DNA of 64,000 bases from Hydractinia symbiolongicarpus (taxonomy: Eukaryota; Cnidaria; Hydrozoa; Anthoathecata; Hydractiniidae), in the NCBI RefSeq assembly GCF_029227915.1, contig NC_079885.1, positions 18,487,001-18,551,000 of the forward strand. The letters are read 5' to 3'. Shown here one piece after another: positions 10,383 to 23,625 of the stretch. The notes beneath the pieces were generated by a model. It made no database searches and had not been told where the DNA came from. It was given only the letters and a program-made list of their open reading frames with translations. The position numbers and the translations under genes were made by a program. Within the stretch, counting starts at the first letter, position 1. The number at the start of each line of letters is the position of its first letter.

Positions 10383-10930
10383 TCACTAGTCTAAATGAAA
10401 AAACGTGCAGGAGGCCATACGCCGCCCTATCTCTCATCTCGCTCACAGAGACTTGGTAAGCACGGTCCACTCAATGGCTTTCCAAATGCGAAGAGTGAAG
10501 GCCGCAGACGGCAGGGGTTGAGCCAAGGGCCTTTCGGCCGTATCCCGCTCACAAGTTTTTTTTTTTTTTTAGCAGAATAATACATACGAGCTAATCAAAA
10601 TCGGCTCGAGGAAAGAAATAAAGTTCAGAGACAACCAAAGGAGTCGAACTGCAGTAGAAACAAACTAGATGTAACGCAAGCCACTAGTACGACGTATTGC
10701 CTACAGGGACCACACTCTCCGAGACAGCGAACGCAACTTCCTAGTGATTCACGCGAACGCACTCAACTAGGTGATGTAGATCAGAAAGGTGAAAGTCCTT
10801 GTGTCAAGTCTACACCTCACGATGCAGCACCTTTTAAGCGTCCTCTACGAACGGACACACTGGCAAGCGGCACACCACAAGCAAAGGTTAAGTCGGCTCG
10901 AAGGCACAACAGGTCGCGCCGACTTACGAC

Positions 10931-11051
10931 AACTCTGGGCTTTCTTCAGTTCACGCACAAATCTTTCGCCTTTTACTAAAGATTTCCGTGGAGAAGGCCA
11001 AAACGATGAGTATATAGACGATTTTTCTACTGTCTCGCTTCGGCGGGACGA
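10931..11051 (+). ncRNA. U5: U5 snRNA copy 17
   Basis: Same as copy 1; downstream marker ccattcaatgg shared with units 18 and 25. Confidence 0.94.
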
Positions 11052-11599
11052 TCACTAGTCTAAATGAAAAAACGTGCAGGAGGCCATACGCGGGCCTATC
11101 TCTCATCTCGCTCACAGAGACTTGGTAAGCACGGTCCATTCAATGGCTTTCCAAATGCGAAGAGTGAAGGCCGCAGACGGCAGGGGTTGAGCCAAGGGCC
11201 TTTCGGCCGTATCCCGCTCACAAGTTTTTTTTTTTTTTTAGCAGAATAATACATACGAGCTAATCAAAATCGGCTCGAGGAAAGAAATAAAGTTCAGAGA
11301 CAACCAAAGGAGTCGAACTGCAGTAGAAACAAACTAGATGTAACGCAAGCCACTAGTACGACGTATTGCCTACAGGGACCACACTCTCCGAGACAGCGAA
11401 CGCAACTTCCTAGTGATTCACGCGAACGCACTCAACTAGGTGATGTAGATCAGAAAGGTGAAAGTCCTTGTGTCAAGTCTACACCTCACGATGCAGCACC
11501 TTTTAAGCGTCCTCTACGAACGGACACACTGGCAAGCGGCACACCACAAGCAAAGGTTAAGTCGGCTCGAAGGCACAACAGGTCGCGCCGACTTACGAC

Positions 11600-11720
11600 A
11601 ACTCTGGGCTTTCTTCAGTTCACGCACAAATCTTTCGCCTTTTACTAAAGATTTCCGTGGAGAAGGCCAAAACGATGAGTATATAGACGATTTTTCTACT
11701 GTCTCGCTTCGGCGGGACGA
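11600..11720 (+). ncRNA. U5: U5 snRNA copy 18
   Basis: Same as copy 1; ccattcaatgg marker downstream. Confidence 0.94.
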
Positions 11721-12268
11721 TCACTAGTCTAAATGAAAAAACGTGCAGGAGGCCATACGCGGGCCTATCTCTCATCTCGCTCACAGAGACTTGGTAAGCA
11801 CGGTCCATTCAATGGCTTTCCAAATGCGAAGAGTGAAGGCCGCAGACGGCAGGGGTTGAGCCAAGGGCCTTTCGGCCGTATCCCGCTCACAAGTTTTTTT
11901 TTTTTTTTAGCAGAATAATACATACGAGCTAATCAAAATCGGCTCGAGGAAAGAAATAAAGTTCAGAGACAACCAAAGGAGTCGAACTGCAGTAGAAACA
12001 AACTAGATGTAACGCAAGCCACTAGTACGACGTATTGCCTACAGGGACCACACTCTCCGAGACAGCGAACGCAACTTCCTAGTGATTCACGCGAACGCAC
12101 TCAACTAGGTGATGTAGATCAGAAAGGTGAAAGTCCTTGTGTCAAGTCTACACCTCACGATGCAGCACCTTTTAAGCGTCCTCTACGAACGGACACACTG
12201 GCAAGCGGCACACCACAAGCAAAGGTTAAGTCGGCTCGAAGGCACAACAGGTCGCGCCGACTTACGAC

Positions 12269-12389
12269 AACTCTGGGATTTCTTCAGTTCACGCACAAAT
12301 CTTTCGCCTTTTACTAAAGATTTCCGTGGAGAAGGCCAAAACGATGAGTATATAGACGATTTTTCTACTGTCTCGCTTCGGCGGGACGA
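12269..12389 (+). ncRNA. U5: U5 snRNA copy 19, nt 10 variant
   Basis: C to A at 12278 (nt 10) breaks a C-G pair of upper stem I. The same change is in copy 26, seven units away, along with downstream catttcgc and cttgagg. Confidence 0.88.
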
Positions 12390-12936
12390 TCACTAGTCTA
12401 AATGAAAAAACGTGCAGGAGGCCATACGCGGGCCTATCTCTCATTTCGCTCACAGAGACTTGGTAAGCACGGTCCACTCAATGGCTTTCCAAATGCGAAG
12501 AGTGAAGGCCGCAGACGGCAGGGGTTGAGCCAAGGGCCTTTCGGTCGTATCCCGCTCACAAGTTTTTTTTTTTTTTAGCAGAATAATACATACGAGCTAA
12601 TCAAAATCGGCTTGAGGAAAGAAATAAAGTTCAGAGACAACCAAAGGAGTCGAACTGCAGTAGAAACAAACTAGATGTAACGCAAGCCACTAGTACGACG
12701 TATTGCCTACAGGGACCACACTCTCCGAGACAGCGAACGCAACTTCCTAGTGATTCACGCGAACGCACTCAACTAGGTGATGTAGATCAGAAAGGTGAAA
12801 GTCCTTGTGTCAAGTCTACACCTCACGATGCAGCACCTTTTAAGCGTCCTCTACGAACGGACACACTGGCAAGCGGCACACCACAAGCAAAGGTTAAGTC
12901 GGCTCGAAGGCACAACAGGTCGCGCCGACTTACGAC

Positions 12937-13057
12937 AACTCTGGGCTCTCTTCAGTTCACGCACAAATCTTTCGCCTTTTACTAAAGATTTCCGTGGAGA
13001 AGGCCAAAACGATGAGTATATAGACGATTTTTCTACTGTCTCGCTTCGGCGGGACGA
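12937..13057 (+). ncRNA. U5: U5 snRNA copy 20, nt 12 variant
   Basis: T to C at 12948 (nt 12) weakens a U-A pair of upper stem I. Shared with copy 27. Confidence 0.88.
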
Positions 13058-13603
13058 TCACTAGTCTAAATGAAAAAACGTGCAGGAGGCCATACGCGGG
13101 CCTATCTCTCATCTCGCTCACAGAGACTTGGTAAGCACGGTCCACTCAATGGCTTTCCAAATGCGAAGAGTGAAGGCCGCAGACGGCAGGGGTTGAGCCA
13201 AGGGCCTTTCGGCCGTATCCCGCTCACAAGTTTTTTTTTTTTTAGCAGAATAATACATACGAGCTAATCAAAATCGGCTCGAGGAAAGAAATAAAGTTCA
13301 GAGACAACCAAAGGAGTCGAACTGCAGTAGAAACAAACTAGATGTAACGCAAGCCACTAGTACGACGTATTGCCTACGGGGACCACACTCTCCGAGACAG
13401 CGAACGCAACTTCCTAGTGATTCACGCGAACGCACTCAACTAGGTGATGTAGATCAGAAAGGTGAAAGTCCTTGTGTCAAGTCTACACCTCACGATGCAG
13501 CACCTTTTAAGCGTCCTCTACGAACGGACACACTGGCAAGCGGCACACCACAAGCAAAGGTTAAGTCGGCTCGAAGGCACAACAGGTCGCGCCGACTTAC
13601 GAC

Positions 13604-13724
13604 AACTCTGGGCTTTCTTCAGTTCACGCACAAATCTTTCGCCTTTTACTAAAGATTTCCGTAGAGAAGGCCAAAACGATGAGTATATAGACGATTTTTC
13701 TACTGTCTCGCTTCGGCGGGACGA
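13604..13724 (+). ncRNA. U5: U5 snRNA copy 21, nt 60 variant
   Basis: G to A at 13663 (nt 60) changes the conserved ccgtggaga to ccgtagaga and loses a pair at the top of stem I. Downstream marker ccacaagc is shared with units 22 and 28. Confidence 0.85.
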
Positions 13725-14272
13725 TCACTAGTCTAAATGAAAAAACGTGCAGGAGGCCACAAGCGGGCCTATCTCTCATCTCGCTCACAGAGACTTGGTA
13801 AGCACGGTCCACTCAATGGCTTTCCAAATGCGAAGAGTGAAGGCCGCAGACGGCAGGGGTTGAGCCAAGGGCCTTTCGGCCGTATCCCGCTCACAAGTTT
13901 TTTTTTTTTTTTAGCAGAATAATACATACGAGCTAATCAAAATCGGCTCGAGGAAAGAAATAAAGTTCAGAGACAACCAAAGGAGTCGAACTGCAGTAGA
14001 AACAAACTAGATGTAACGCAAGCCACTAGTACGACGTATTGCCTACAGGGACCACACTCTCCGAGACAGCGAACGCAACTTCCTAGTGATTCACGCGAAC
14101 GCACTCAACTAGGTGATGTAGATCAGAAAGGTGAAAGTCCTTGTGTCAAGTCTACACCTCACGATGCAGCACCTTTTAAGCGTCCTCTACGAACGGACAC
14201 ACTGGCAAGCGGCACACCACAAGCAAAGGTTAAGTCGGCTCGAAGGCACAACAGGTCGCGCCGACTTACGAC

Positions 14273-14393
14273 AACTCTGGGCTTTCTTCAGTTCACGCAC
14301 AAATCTTTCGCCTTTTACTAAAGATTTCCGTGGAGAAGGCCAAAACGATGAGTATATAGACGATTTTTCTACTGTCTCGCTTCGGCGGGACGA
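14273..14393 (+). ncRNA. U5: U5 snRNA copy 22
   Basis: Same as copy 1; ccacaagc marker downstream. Confidence 0.94.
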
Positions 14394-14941
14394 TCACTAG
14401 TCTAAATGAAAAAACGTGCAGGAGGCCACAAGCGGGCCTATCTCTCATCTCGCTCACAGAGACTTGGTAAGCACGGTCCACTCAATGGCTTTCCAAATGC
14501 GAAGAGTGAAGGCCGCAGACGGCAGGGGTTGAGCCAAGGGCCTTTCGGCCGTATCCCGCTCACAAGTTTTTTTTTTTTTTTAGCAGAATAATACATACGA
14601 GCTAATCAAAATCGGCTCGAGGAAAGAAATAAAGTTCAGAGACAACCAAAGGAGTCGAACTGCAGTAGAAACAAACTAGATGTAACGCAAGCCACTAGTA
14701 CGACGTATTGCCTACAGGGACCACACTCTCCGAGACAGCGAACGCAACTTCCTAGTGATTCACGCGAACGCACTCAACTAGGTGATGTAGATCAGAAAGG
14801 TGAAAGTCCTTGTGTCAAGTCTACACCTCACGATGCAGCACCTTTTAAGCGTCCTCTACGAACGGACACACTGGCAAGCGGCACACCACAAGCAAAGGTT
14901 AAGTCGGCTCGAAGGCACAACAGGTCGCGCCGACTTACGAC

Positions 14942-15062
14942 AACTCTGGGCTTTCTTCAGTTCACGCACAAATCTTTCGCCTTTTACTAAAGATTTCCGT
15001 GGAGAAGGCCAAAACGATGAGTATATAGACGATTTTTCTACTGTCTCGCTTCGGCGGGACGA
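14942..15062 (+). ncRNA. U5: U5 snRNA copy 23
   Basis: Same as copy 1; this unit has no counterpart in the second block of the 7-unit duplication. Confidence 0.94.
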
Positions 15063-15609
15063 TCACTAGTCTAAATGAAAAAACGTGCAGGAGGCCATAC
15101 GCGGGCCTATCTCTCATCTCGCTCACAGAGACTTGGTAAGCACGGTCCACTCAATGGCTTTCCAAATGCGAAGAGTGAAGGCCGCAGACGGCAGGGGTTG
15201 AGCCAAGGGCCTTTCGGCCGTATCCCGCTCACAAGTTTTTTTTTTTTTTAGCAGAATAATACATACGAGCTAATCAAAATCGGCTCGAGGAAAGAAATAA
15301 AGTTCAGAGACAACCAAAGGAGTCGAACTGCAGTAGAAACAAACTAGATGTAACGCAAGCCACTAGTACGACGTATTGCCTACAGGGACCACACTCTCCG
15401 AGACAGCGAACGCAACTTCCTAGTGATTCACGCGAACGCACTCAACTAGGTGATGTAGATCAGAAAGGTGAAAGTCCTTGTGTCAAGTCTACACCTCACG
15501 ATGCAGCACCTTTTAAGCGTCCTCTACGAACGGACACACTGGCAAGCGGCACACCACAAGCAAAGGTTAAGTCGGCTCGAAGGCACAACAGGTCGCGCCG
15601 ACTTACGAC

Positions 15610-15730
15610 AACTCTGGGCTTTCTTCAGTTCACGCACAAATCTTTCGCCTTTTACTAAAGATTTCCGTGGAGAAGGCCAAAACGATGAGTATATAGACGA
15701 TTTTTCTACTGTCTCGCTTCGGCGGGACGA
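15610..15730 (+). ncRNA. U5: U5 snRNA copy 24
   Basis: Same as copy 1. Markers ccatgcgc, cacaaagac and gcagtaaaaac are shared with unit 29. Confidence 0.94.
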
Positions 15731-16277
15731 TCACTAGTCTAAATGAAAAAACGTGCAGGAGGCCATGCGCGGGCCTATCTCTCATCTCGCTCACAAAGAC
15801 TTGGTAAGCACGGTCCACTCAATGGCTTTCCAAATGCGAAGAGTGAAGGCCGCAGACGGCAGGGGTTGAGCCAAGGGCCTTTCGGCCGTATCCCGCTCAC
15901 AAGTTTTTTTTTTTTTTAGTAGAATAATACATACGAGCTAATCAAAATCGGCTCGAGGAAAGAAATAAAGTTCAGAGACAACCAAAGGAGTCGAACTGCA
16001 GTAAAAACAAACTAGATGTAACGCAAGCCACTAGTACGACGTATTGCCTACAGGGACCACACTCTCCGAGACAGCGAACGCAACTTCCTAGTGATTCACG
16101 CGAACGCACTCAACTAGGTGATGTAGATCAGAAAGGTGAAAGTCCTTGTGTCAAGTCTACACCTCACGATGCAGCACCTTTTAAGCGTCCTCTACGAACG
16201 GACACACTGGCAAGCGGAACACCACAAGCAAAGGTTAAGTCGGCTCGAAGGCACAACAGGTCGCGCCGACTTACGAC

Positions 16278-16398
16278 AACTCTGGGCTTTCTTCAGTTCA
16301 CGCACAAATCTTTCGCCTTTTACTAAAGATTTCCGTGGAGAAGGCCAAAACGATGAGTATATAGACGATTTTTCTACTGTCTCGCTTCGGCGGGACGA
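16278..16398 (+). ncRNA. U5: U5 snRNA copy 25 (in a chimeric unit)
   Basis: Same as copy 1. Upstream marker gcggaac (16218) is shared with unit 30, and downstream marker ccattc (16486) with units 17-18. The gene therefore sits inside the crossover interval of a segmental duplication. Confidence 0.94.
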
Positions 16399-16943
16399 TC
16401 ACTAGTCTAAATGAAAAAACGTGCAGGAGGCCATACGCGGGCCTATCTCTCATCTCGCTCACAGAGACTTGGTAAGCACGGTCCATTCAATGGCTTTCCA
16501 AATGCGAAGAGTGAAGGCCGCAGACGGCAGGGGTTGAGCCAAGGGCCTTTCGGCCGTATCCCGCTCACAAGTTTTTTTTTTTTAGCAGAATAATACATAC
16601 GAGCTAATCAAAATCGGCTCGAGGAAAGAAATAAAGTTCAGAGACAACCAAAGGAGTCGAACTGCAGTAGAAACAAACTAGATGTAACGCAAGCCACTAG
16701 TACGACGTATTGCCTACAGGGACCACACTCTCCGAGACAGCGAACGCAACTTCCTAGTGATTCACGCGAACGCACTCAACTAGGTGATGTAGATCAGAAA
16801 GGTGAAAGTCCTTGTGTCAAGTCTACACCTCACGATGCAGCACCTTTTAAGCGTCCTCTACGAACGGACACACTGGCAAGCGGCACACCACAAGCAAAGG
16901 TTAAGTCGGCTCGAAGGCACAACAGGTCGCGCCGACTTACGAC

Positions 16944-17064
16944 AACTCTGGGATTTCTTCAGTTCACGCACAAATCTTTCGCCTTTTACTAAAGATTTCC
17001 GTGGAGAAGGCCAAAACGATGAGTATATAGACGATTTTTCTACTGTCTCGCTTCGGCGGGACGA
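16944..17064 (+). ncRNA. U5: U5 snRNA copy 26, nt 10 variant
   Basis: C to A at 16953 (nt 10), the duplicate of copy 19. Confidence 0.88.
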
Positions 17065-17611
17065 TCACTAGTCTAAATGAAAAAACGTGCAGGAGGCCAT
17101 ACGCGGGCCTATCTCTCATTTCGCTCACAGAGACTTGGTAAGCACGGTCCACTCAATGGCTTTCCAAATGCGAAGAGTGAAGGCCGCAGACGGCAGGGGT
17201 TGAGCCAAGGGCCTTTCGGCCGTATCCCGCTCACAAGTTTTTTTTTTTTTTAGCAGAATAATACATACGAGCTAATCAAAATCGGCTTGAGGAAAGAAAT
17301 AAAGTTCAGAGACAACCAAAGGAGTCGAACTGCAGTAGAAACAAACTAGATGTAACGCAAGCCACTAGTACGACGTATTGCCTACAGGGACCACACTCTC
17401 CGAGACAGCGAACGCAACTTCCTAGTGATTCACGCGAACGCACTCAACTAGGTGATGTAGATCAGAAAGGTGAAAGTCCTTGTGTCAAGTCTACACCTCA
17501 CGATGCAGCACCTTTTAAGCGTCCTCTACGAACGGACACACTGGCAAGCGGCACACCACAAGCAAAGGTTAAGTCGGCTCGAAGGCACAACAGGTCGCGC
17601 CGACTTACGAC

Positions 17612-17732
17612 AACTCTGGGCTCTCTTCAGTTCACGCACAAATCTTTCGCCTTTTACTAAAGATTTCCGTGGAGAAGGCCAAAACGATGAGTATATAGAC
17701 GATTTTTCTACTGTCTCGCTTCGGCGGGACGA
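17612..17732 (+). ncRNA. U5: U5 snRNA copy 27, nt 12 variant
   Basis: T to C at 17623 (nt 12), the duplicate of copy 20. Confidence 0.88.
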
Positions 17733-18279
17733 TCACTAGTCTAAATGAAAAAACGTGCAGGAGGCCATACGCGGGCCTATCTCTCATCTCGCTCACAGAG
17801 ACTTGGTAAGCACGGTCCACTCAATGGCTTTCCAAATGCGAAGAGTGAAGGCCGCAGACGGCAGGGGTTGAGCCAAGGGCCTTTCGGCCGTATCCCGCTC
17901 ACAAGTTTTTTTTTTTTTTAGCAGAATAATACATACGAGCTAATCAAAATCGGCTCGAGGAAAGAAATAAAGTTCAGAGACAACCAAAGGAGTCGAACTG
18001 CAGTAGAAACAAACTAGATGTAACGCAAGCCACTAGTACGACGTATTGCCTACAGGGACCACACTCTCCGAGACAGCGAACGCAACTTCCTAGTGATTCA
18101 CGCGAACGCACTCAACTAGGTGATGTAGATCAGAAAGGTGAAAGTCCTTGTGTCAAGTCTACACCTCACGATGCAGCACCTTTTAAGCGTCCTCTACGAA
18201 CGGACACACTGGCAAGCGGCACACCACAAGCAAAGGTTAAGTCGGCTCGAAGGCACAACAGGTCGCGCCGACTTACGAC

Positions 18280-18400
18280 AACTCTGGGCTTTCTTCAGTT
18301 CACGCACAAATCTTTCGCCTTTTACTAAAGATTTCCGTGGAGAAGGCCAAAACGATGAGTATATAGACGATTTTTCTACTGTCTCGCTTCGGCGGGACGA
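18280..18400 (+). ncRNA. U5: U5 snRNA copy 28
   Basis: Same as copy 1; ccacaagc marker, counterpart of unit 21 or 22. Confidence 0.94.
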
Positions 18401-18946
18401 TCACTAGTCTAAATGAAAAAACGTGCAGGAGGCCACAAGCGGGCCTATCTCTCATCTCGCTCACAGAGACTTGGTAAGCACGGTCCACTCAATGGCTTTC
18501 CAAATGCGAAGAGTGAAGGCCGCAGACGGCAGGGGTTGAGCCAAGGGCCTTTCGGCCGTATCCCGCTCACAAGTTTTTTTTTTTTTAGCAGAATAATACA
18601 TACGAGCTAATCAAAATCGGCTCGAGGAAAGAAATAAAGTTCAGAGACAACCAAAGGAGTCGAACTGCAGTAGAAACAAACTAGATGTAACGCAAGCCAC
18701 TAGTACGACGTATTGCCTACAGGGACCACACTCTCCGAGACAGCGAACGCAACTTCCTAGTGATTCACGCGAACGCACTCAACTAGGTGATGTAGATCAG
18801 AAAGGTGAAAGTCCTTGTGTCAAGTCTACACCTCACGATGCAGCACCTTTTAAGCGTCCTCTACGAACGGACACACTGGCAAGCGGCACACCACAAGCAA
18901 AGGTTAAGTCGGCTCGAAGGCACAACAGGTCGCGCCGACTTACGAC

Positions 18947-19067
18947 AACTCTGGGCTTTCTTCAGTTCACGCACAAATCTTTCGCCTTTTACTAAAGATT
19001 TCCGTGGAGAAGGCCAAAACGATGAGTATATAGACGATTTTTCTACTGTCTCGCTTCGGCGGGACGA
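18947..19067 (+). ncRNA. U5: U5 snRNA copy 29
   Basis: Same as copy 1; counterpart of unit 24. Confidence 0.94.
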
Positions 19068-19614
19068 TCACTAGTCTAAATGAAAAAACGTGCAGGAGGC
19101 CATGCGCGGGCCTATCTCTCATCTCGCTCACAAAGACTTGGTAAGCACGGTCCACTCAATGGCTTTCCAAATGCGAAGAGTGAAGGCCGCAGACGGCAGG
19201 GGTTGAGCCAAGGGCCTTTCGGCCGTATCCCGCTCACAAGTTTTTTTTTTTTTTAGCAGAATAATACATACGAGCTAATCAAAATCGGCTCGAGGAAAGA
19301 AATAAAGTTCAGAGACAACCAAAGGAGTCGAACTGCAGTAAAAACAAACTAGATGTAACGCAAGCCACTAGTACGACGTATTGCCTACAGGGACCACACT
19401 CTCCGAGACAGCGAACGCAACTTCCTAGTGATTCACGCGAACGCACTCAACTAGGTGATGTAGATCAGAAAGGTGAAAGTCCTTGTGTCAAGTCTACACC
19501 TCACGATGCAGCACCTTTTAAGCGTCCTCTACGAACGGACACACTGGCAAGCGGAACACCACAAGCAAAGGTTAAGTCGGCTCGAAGGCACAACAGGTCG
19601 CGCCGACTTACGAC

Positions 19615-19735
19615 AACTCTGGGCTTTCTTCAGTTCACGCACAAATCTTTCGCCTTTTACTAAAGATTTCCGTGGAGAAGGCCAAAACGATGAGTATATA
19701 GACGATTTTTCTACTGTCTCGCTTCGGCGGGACGA
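19615..19735 (+). ncRNA. U5: U5 snRNA copy 30
   Basis: Same as copy 1; upstream gcggaac marker, downstream private ctcaaggg. Confidence 0.94.
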
Positions 19736-20282
19736 TCACTAGTCTAAATGAAAAAACGTGCAGGAGGCCATACGCGGGCCTATCTCTCATCTCGCTCACA
19801 GAGACTTGGTAAGCACGGTCCACTCAAGGGCTTTCCAAATGCGAAGAGTGAAGGCCGCAGACGGCAGGGGTTGAGCCAAGGGCCTTTCGGCCGTATCCCG
19901 CTCACAAGTTTTTTTTTTTTTTAGCAGAATAATACATACGAGCTAATCAAAATCGGCTCGAGGAAAGAAATAAAGTTCAGAGACAACCAAAGGAGTCGAA
20001 CTGCAGTAGAAACAAACTAGATGTAACGCAAGCCACTAGTACGACGTATTGCCTACAGGGACCACACTCTCCGAGACAGCGAACGCAACTTCCTAGTGAT
20101 TCACGCGAACGCAACCAACTAGGTGATGTAGATCAGAAAGGTGAAAGTCCTTGTGTCAAGTCTACACCTCACGATGCAGCACCTTTTAAGCGTCCTCTAC
20201 GAACGGACACACTGGCAAGCGGCACACCACAAGCAAAGGTTAAGTCGGCTCGAAGGCACAACAGGTCGCGCCGACTTACGAC

Positions 20283-20403
20283 AACTCTGGGCTTTCTTCA
20301 GTTCACGCACAAATCTTTCGCCTTTTACTAAAGATTTCCGTGGAGAAGGCCAAAACGATGAGTATATAGACGATTTTTCTACTGTCTCGCTTCGGCGGGA
20401 CGA
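20283..20403 (+). ncRNA. U5: U5 snRNA copy 31
   Basis: Same as copy 1. Upstream gcaaccaac for gcactcaac; first unit with the tgcaagagg allele downstream. Confidence 0.94.
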
Positions 20404-20950
20404 TCACTAGTCTAAATGAAAAAACGTGCAAGAGGCCATACGCGGGCCTATCTCTCATCTCGCTCACAGAGACTTGGTAAGCACGGTCCACTCAATGGCT
20501 TTCCAAATGCGAAGAGTGAAGGCCGCAGACGGCAGGGGTTGAGCCAAGGGCCTTTCGGCCGTATCCCGCTCACAAGTTTTTTTTTTTTTTAGCAGAATAA
20601 TACATACGAGCTAATCAAAATCGGCTCGAGGAAAGAAATAAAGTTCAGAGACAACCAAAGGAGTCGAACTGCAGTAGAAACAAACTAGATGTAACGCAAG
20701 CCACTAGTACGACGTATTGCCTACAGGGACCACACTCTCCGAGACAGCGAACGCAACTTCCTAGTGATTCACGCGAACGCACTCAACTAGGTCATGTAGA
20801 TCAGAAAGGTGAAAGTCCTTGTGTCAAGTCTACACCTCACGATGCAGCACCTTTTAAGCGTCCTCTACGAACGGACACACTGGCAAGCGGCACACCACAA
20901 GCAAAGGTTAAGTCGGCTCGAAGGCACAACAGGTCGCGCCGACTTACGAC

Positions 20951-21071
20951 AACTCTTTGCTTTCTTCAGTTCACGCACAAATCTTTCGCCTTTTACTAAA
21001 GATTTCCGTGGAGAAGGCCAAAACGATGAGTATATAGACGATTTTTCTACTGTCTGGCTTCGGTGGGACGA
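20951..21071 (+). ncRNA. U5: U5 snRNA copy 32, UU class with 3' hairpin changes
   Basis: GG to TT at 20957-20958 (nt 7-8) at the base of upper stem I. In addition C to G at 21056 (nt 106) and C to T at 21064 (nt 114) hit the 3' hairpin; the first breaks a pair, the second leaves a G-U. This is the most divergent 3' hairpin in the window. Confidence 0.85.
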
Positions 21072-21619
21072 TCACTAGTCTAAATGAAAAAACGTGCAAG
21101 AGGCCATACGCGGGCCTATCTCTCATCTCGCTCACAGAGACTTGGTAAGCACGGTCCACTCAATGGCTTTCCAAATGCGAAGAGTGAAGGCCGCAGACGG
21201 CAGGGGTTGAGCCAAGGGCCTTTCGGCCGTATCCCGCTCACAAGTTTTTTTTTTTTTTTAGCAGAATAATACATACGAGCTAATCAAAATCGGCTCGAGG
21301 AAAGAAATAAAGTTCAGAGACAACCAAAGGAGTCGAACTGCAGTAGAAACAAACTAGATGTAACGCAAGCCACTAGTACGACGTATTGCCTACAGGGACC
21401 ACACTCTCCGAGACAGCGAACGCAACTTCCTAGTGATTCACGCGAACGCACTCAACTAGGTGATGTAGATCAGAAAGGTGAAAGTCCTTGTGTCAAGTCT
21501 ACACCTCACGATGCAGCACCTTTTAAGCGTCCTCTACGAACGGACACACTGGCAAGCGGCACACCACAAGCAAAGGTTAAGTCGGCTCGAAGGCACAACA
21601 GGTCGCGCCGACTTACGAC

Positions 21620-21740
21620 AACTCTGGGCTTTCTTCAGTTCACGCACAAATCTTTCGCCTTTTACTAAAGATTTCCGTGGAGAAGGCCAAAACGATGAGT
21701 ATATAGACGATTTTTCTACTGTCTCGCTTCGGCGGGACGA
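21620..21740 (+). ncRNA. U5: U5 snRNA copy 33
   Basis: Same as copy 1; downstream gggcatttcgg is private. Confidence 0.94.
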
Positions 21741-22288
21741 TCACTAGTCTAAATGAAAAAACGTGCAGGAGGCCATACGCGGGCCTATCTCTCATCTCGC
21801 TCACAGAGACTTGGTAAGCACGGTCCACTCAATGGCTTTCCAAATGCGAAGAGTGAAGGCCGCAGACGGCAGGGGTTGAGCCAAGGGCATTTCGGCCGTA
21901 TCCCGCTCACAAGTTTTTTTTTTTTTTTAGCAGAATAATACATACGAGATAATCAAAATCGGCTCGAGGAAAGAAATAAAGTTTAGAGACAACCAAAGGA
22001 GTCGAACTGCAGTAGAAACAAACTAAATGTAACGCAAGCCACTAGTACGACGTATTGCCTACAGGGACCACACTCTCCGAGACAGCGAACGCAACTTCCT
22101 AGTGATTCACGCGAACGCACTCAACTAGGTGATGTAGATCAGAAAGGTGAAAGTCCTTGTGTCAAGTCTACACCTCACGATGCAGCACCTTTTAAGCGTC
22201 CTCTACGAACGGACACACTGGCAAGCGGCACACCACAAGCAAAGGTTAAGTCGGCTCGAAGGCACAACAGGTCGCGCCGACTTACGAC

Positions 22289-22409
22289 AGCTCTGGGCTT
22301 TCTTCAGTTCACGCACAAATCTTTTGCCTTTTACTAAAGATTTCCGTGGAGAAGGCCAAAACGATGAGTATATAGACGATTTTTCTACTGTCTCGCTTCG
22401 GCGGGACGA
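22289..22409 (+). ncRNA. U5: U5 snRNA copy 34, G2/U37 class
   Basis: A to G at 22290 (nt 2; A-U becomes G-U) and C to T at 22325 (nt 37; the first loop base, just outside GCCUUUUAC). Downstream ggtctactc and ccttttggcc are shared with units 42 and 46. Confidence 0.92.
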
Positions 22410-22957
22410 TCACTAGTCTAAATGAAAAAACGTGCAGGAGGCCATACGCGGGCCTATCTCTCATCTCGCTCACAGAGACTTGGTAAGCACGGTCTACTCA
22501 ATGGCTTTCCAAATGCGAAGAGTGAAGGCCGCAGACGGCAGGGGTTGAGCCAAGGGCCTTTTGGCCGTATCCCGCTCACAAGTTTTTTTTTTTTTTTAGC
22601 AGAATAATACATACGAGCTAATCAAAATCGGCTCGAGGAAAGAAATAAAGTTCAGAGACAACCAAAGGAGTCGAACTGCAGTAGAAACAAACTAGATGTA
22701 ACGCAAGCCACTAGTACGACGTATTGCCTACAGGGACCACACTCTCCGAGACAGCGAACGCAACTTCCTAGTGATTCACGCGAACGCACTGAACTAGGTG
22801 ATGTAGATCAGAAAAATGAAAGTCCTTGTGTCAAGTCTACACCTCACGATGCAGCACCTTTTAAGCGTCCTCTACGAACGGACACACTGGCAAGCGGCAC
22901 ACCACAAGCAAAGGTTAAGTCGGCTCGAAGGCACAACAGGTCGCGCCGACTTACGAC

Positions 22958-23078
22958 AACTCTGGGCTTTCTTCAGTTCACGCACAAATCTTTCGCCTTT
23001 TACTAAAGATTTCCGTGGAGAAGGCCAAAACGATGAGTATATAGACGATTTTTCTACTGTCTCGCTTCGGCGGGACGA
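22958..23078 (+). ncRNA. U5: U5 snRNA copy 35
   Basis: Same as copy 1. Upstream gaaaaatgaaag is shared only with unit 43. Confidence 0.94.
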
Positions 23079-23625
23079 TCACTAGTCTAAATGAAAAAAC
23101 GTGCAAGAGGCCATACGCGGGCCTATCTCTCATCTCGCTCACAGAGACTTGGTAAGCACGGTCCACTCAATGGCTTTCCAAATGCGAAGAGTGAAGGCCG
23201 CAGACGGCAGGGGTTGAGCCAAGGGCCTTTCGGCCGTATCCCGCTCACAAGTTTTTTTTTTTTTTAGCAGAATAATACATACGAGCTAATCAAAATCGGC
23301 TCGAGGAAAGAAATAAAGTTCAGAGACAACCAAAGGAGTCGAACTGCAGTAGAAACAAACTAGATGTAACGCAAGCCACTAGTACGACGTATTGCCTACA
23401 GGGACCACACTCTCCGAGACAGCGAACGCAACTTCCTAGTGATTCACGCGAACGCACTCAACTAGGTGATGTAGATCAGAAAGGTGAAAGTCCTTGTGTC
23501 AAGTCTACACCTCACGATGCAGCACCTTTTAAGCGTCCTCTACGAACGGACACACTGGCAAGCGGCACACCACAAGCAAAGGTTAAGTCGGCTCGAAGGC
23601 ACAACAGGTCGCGCCGACTTACGAC

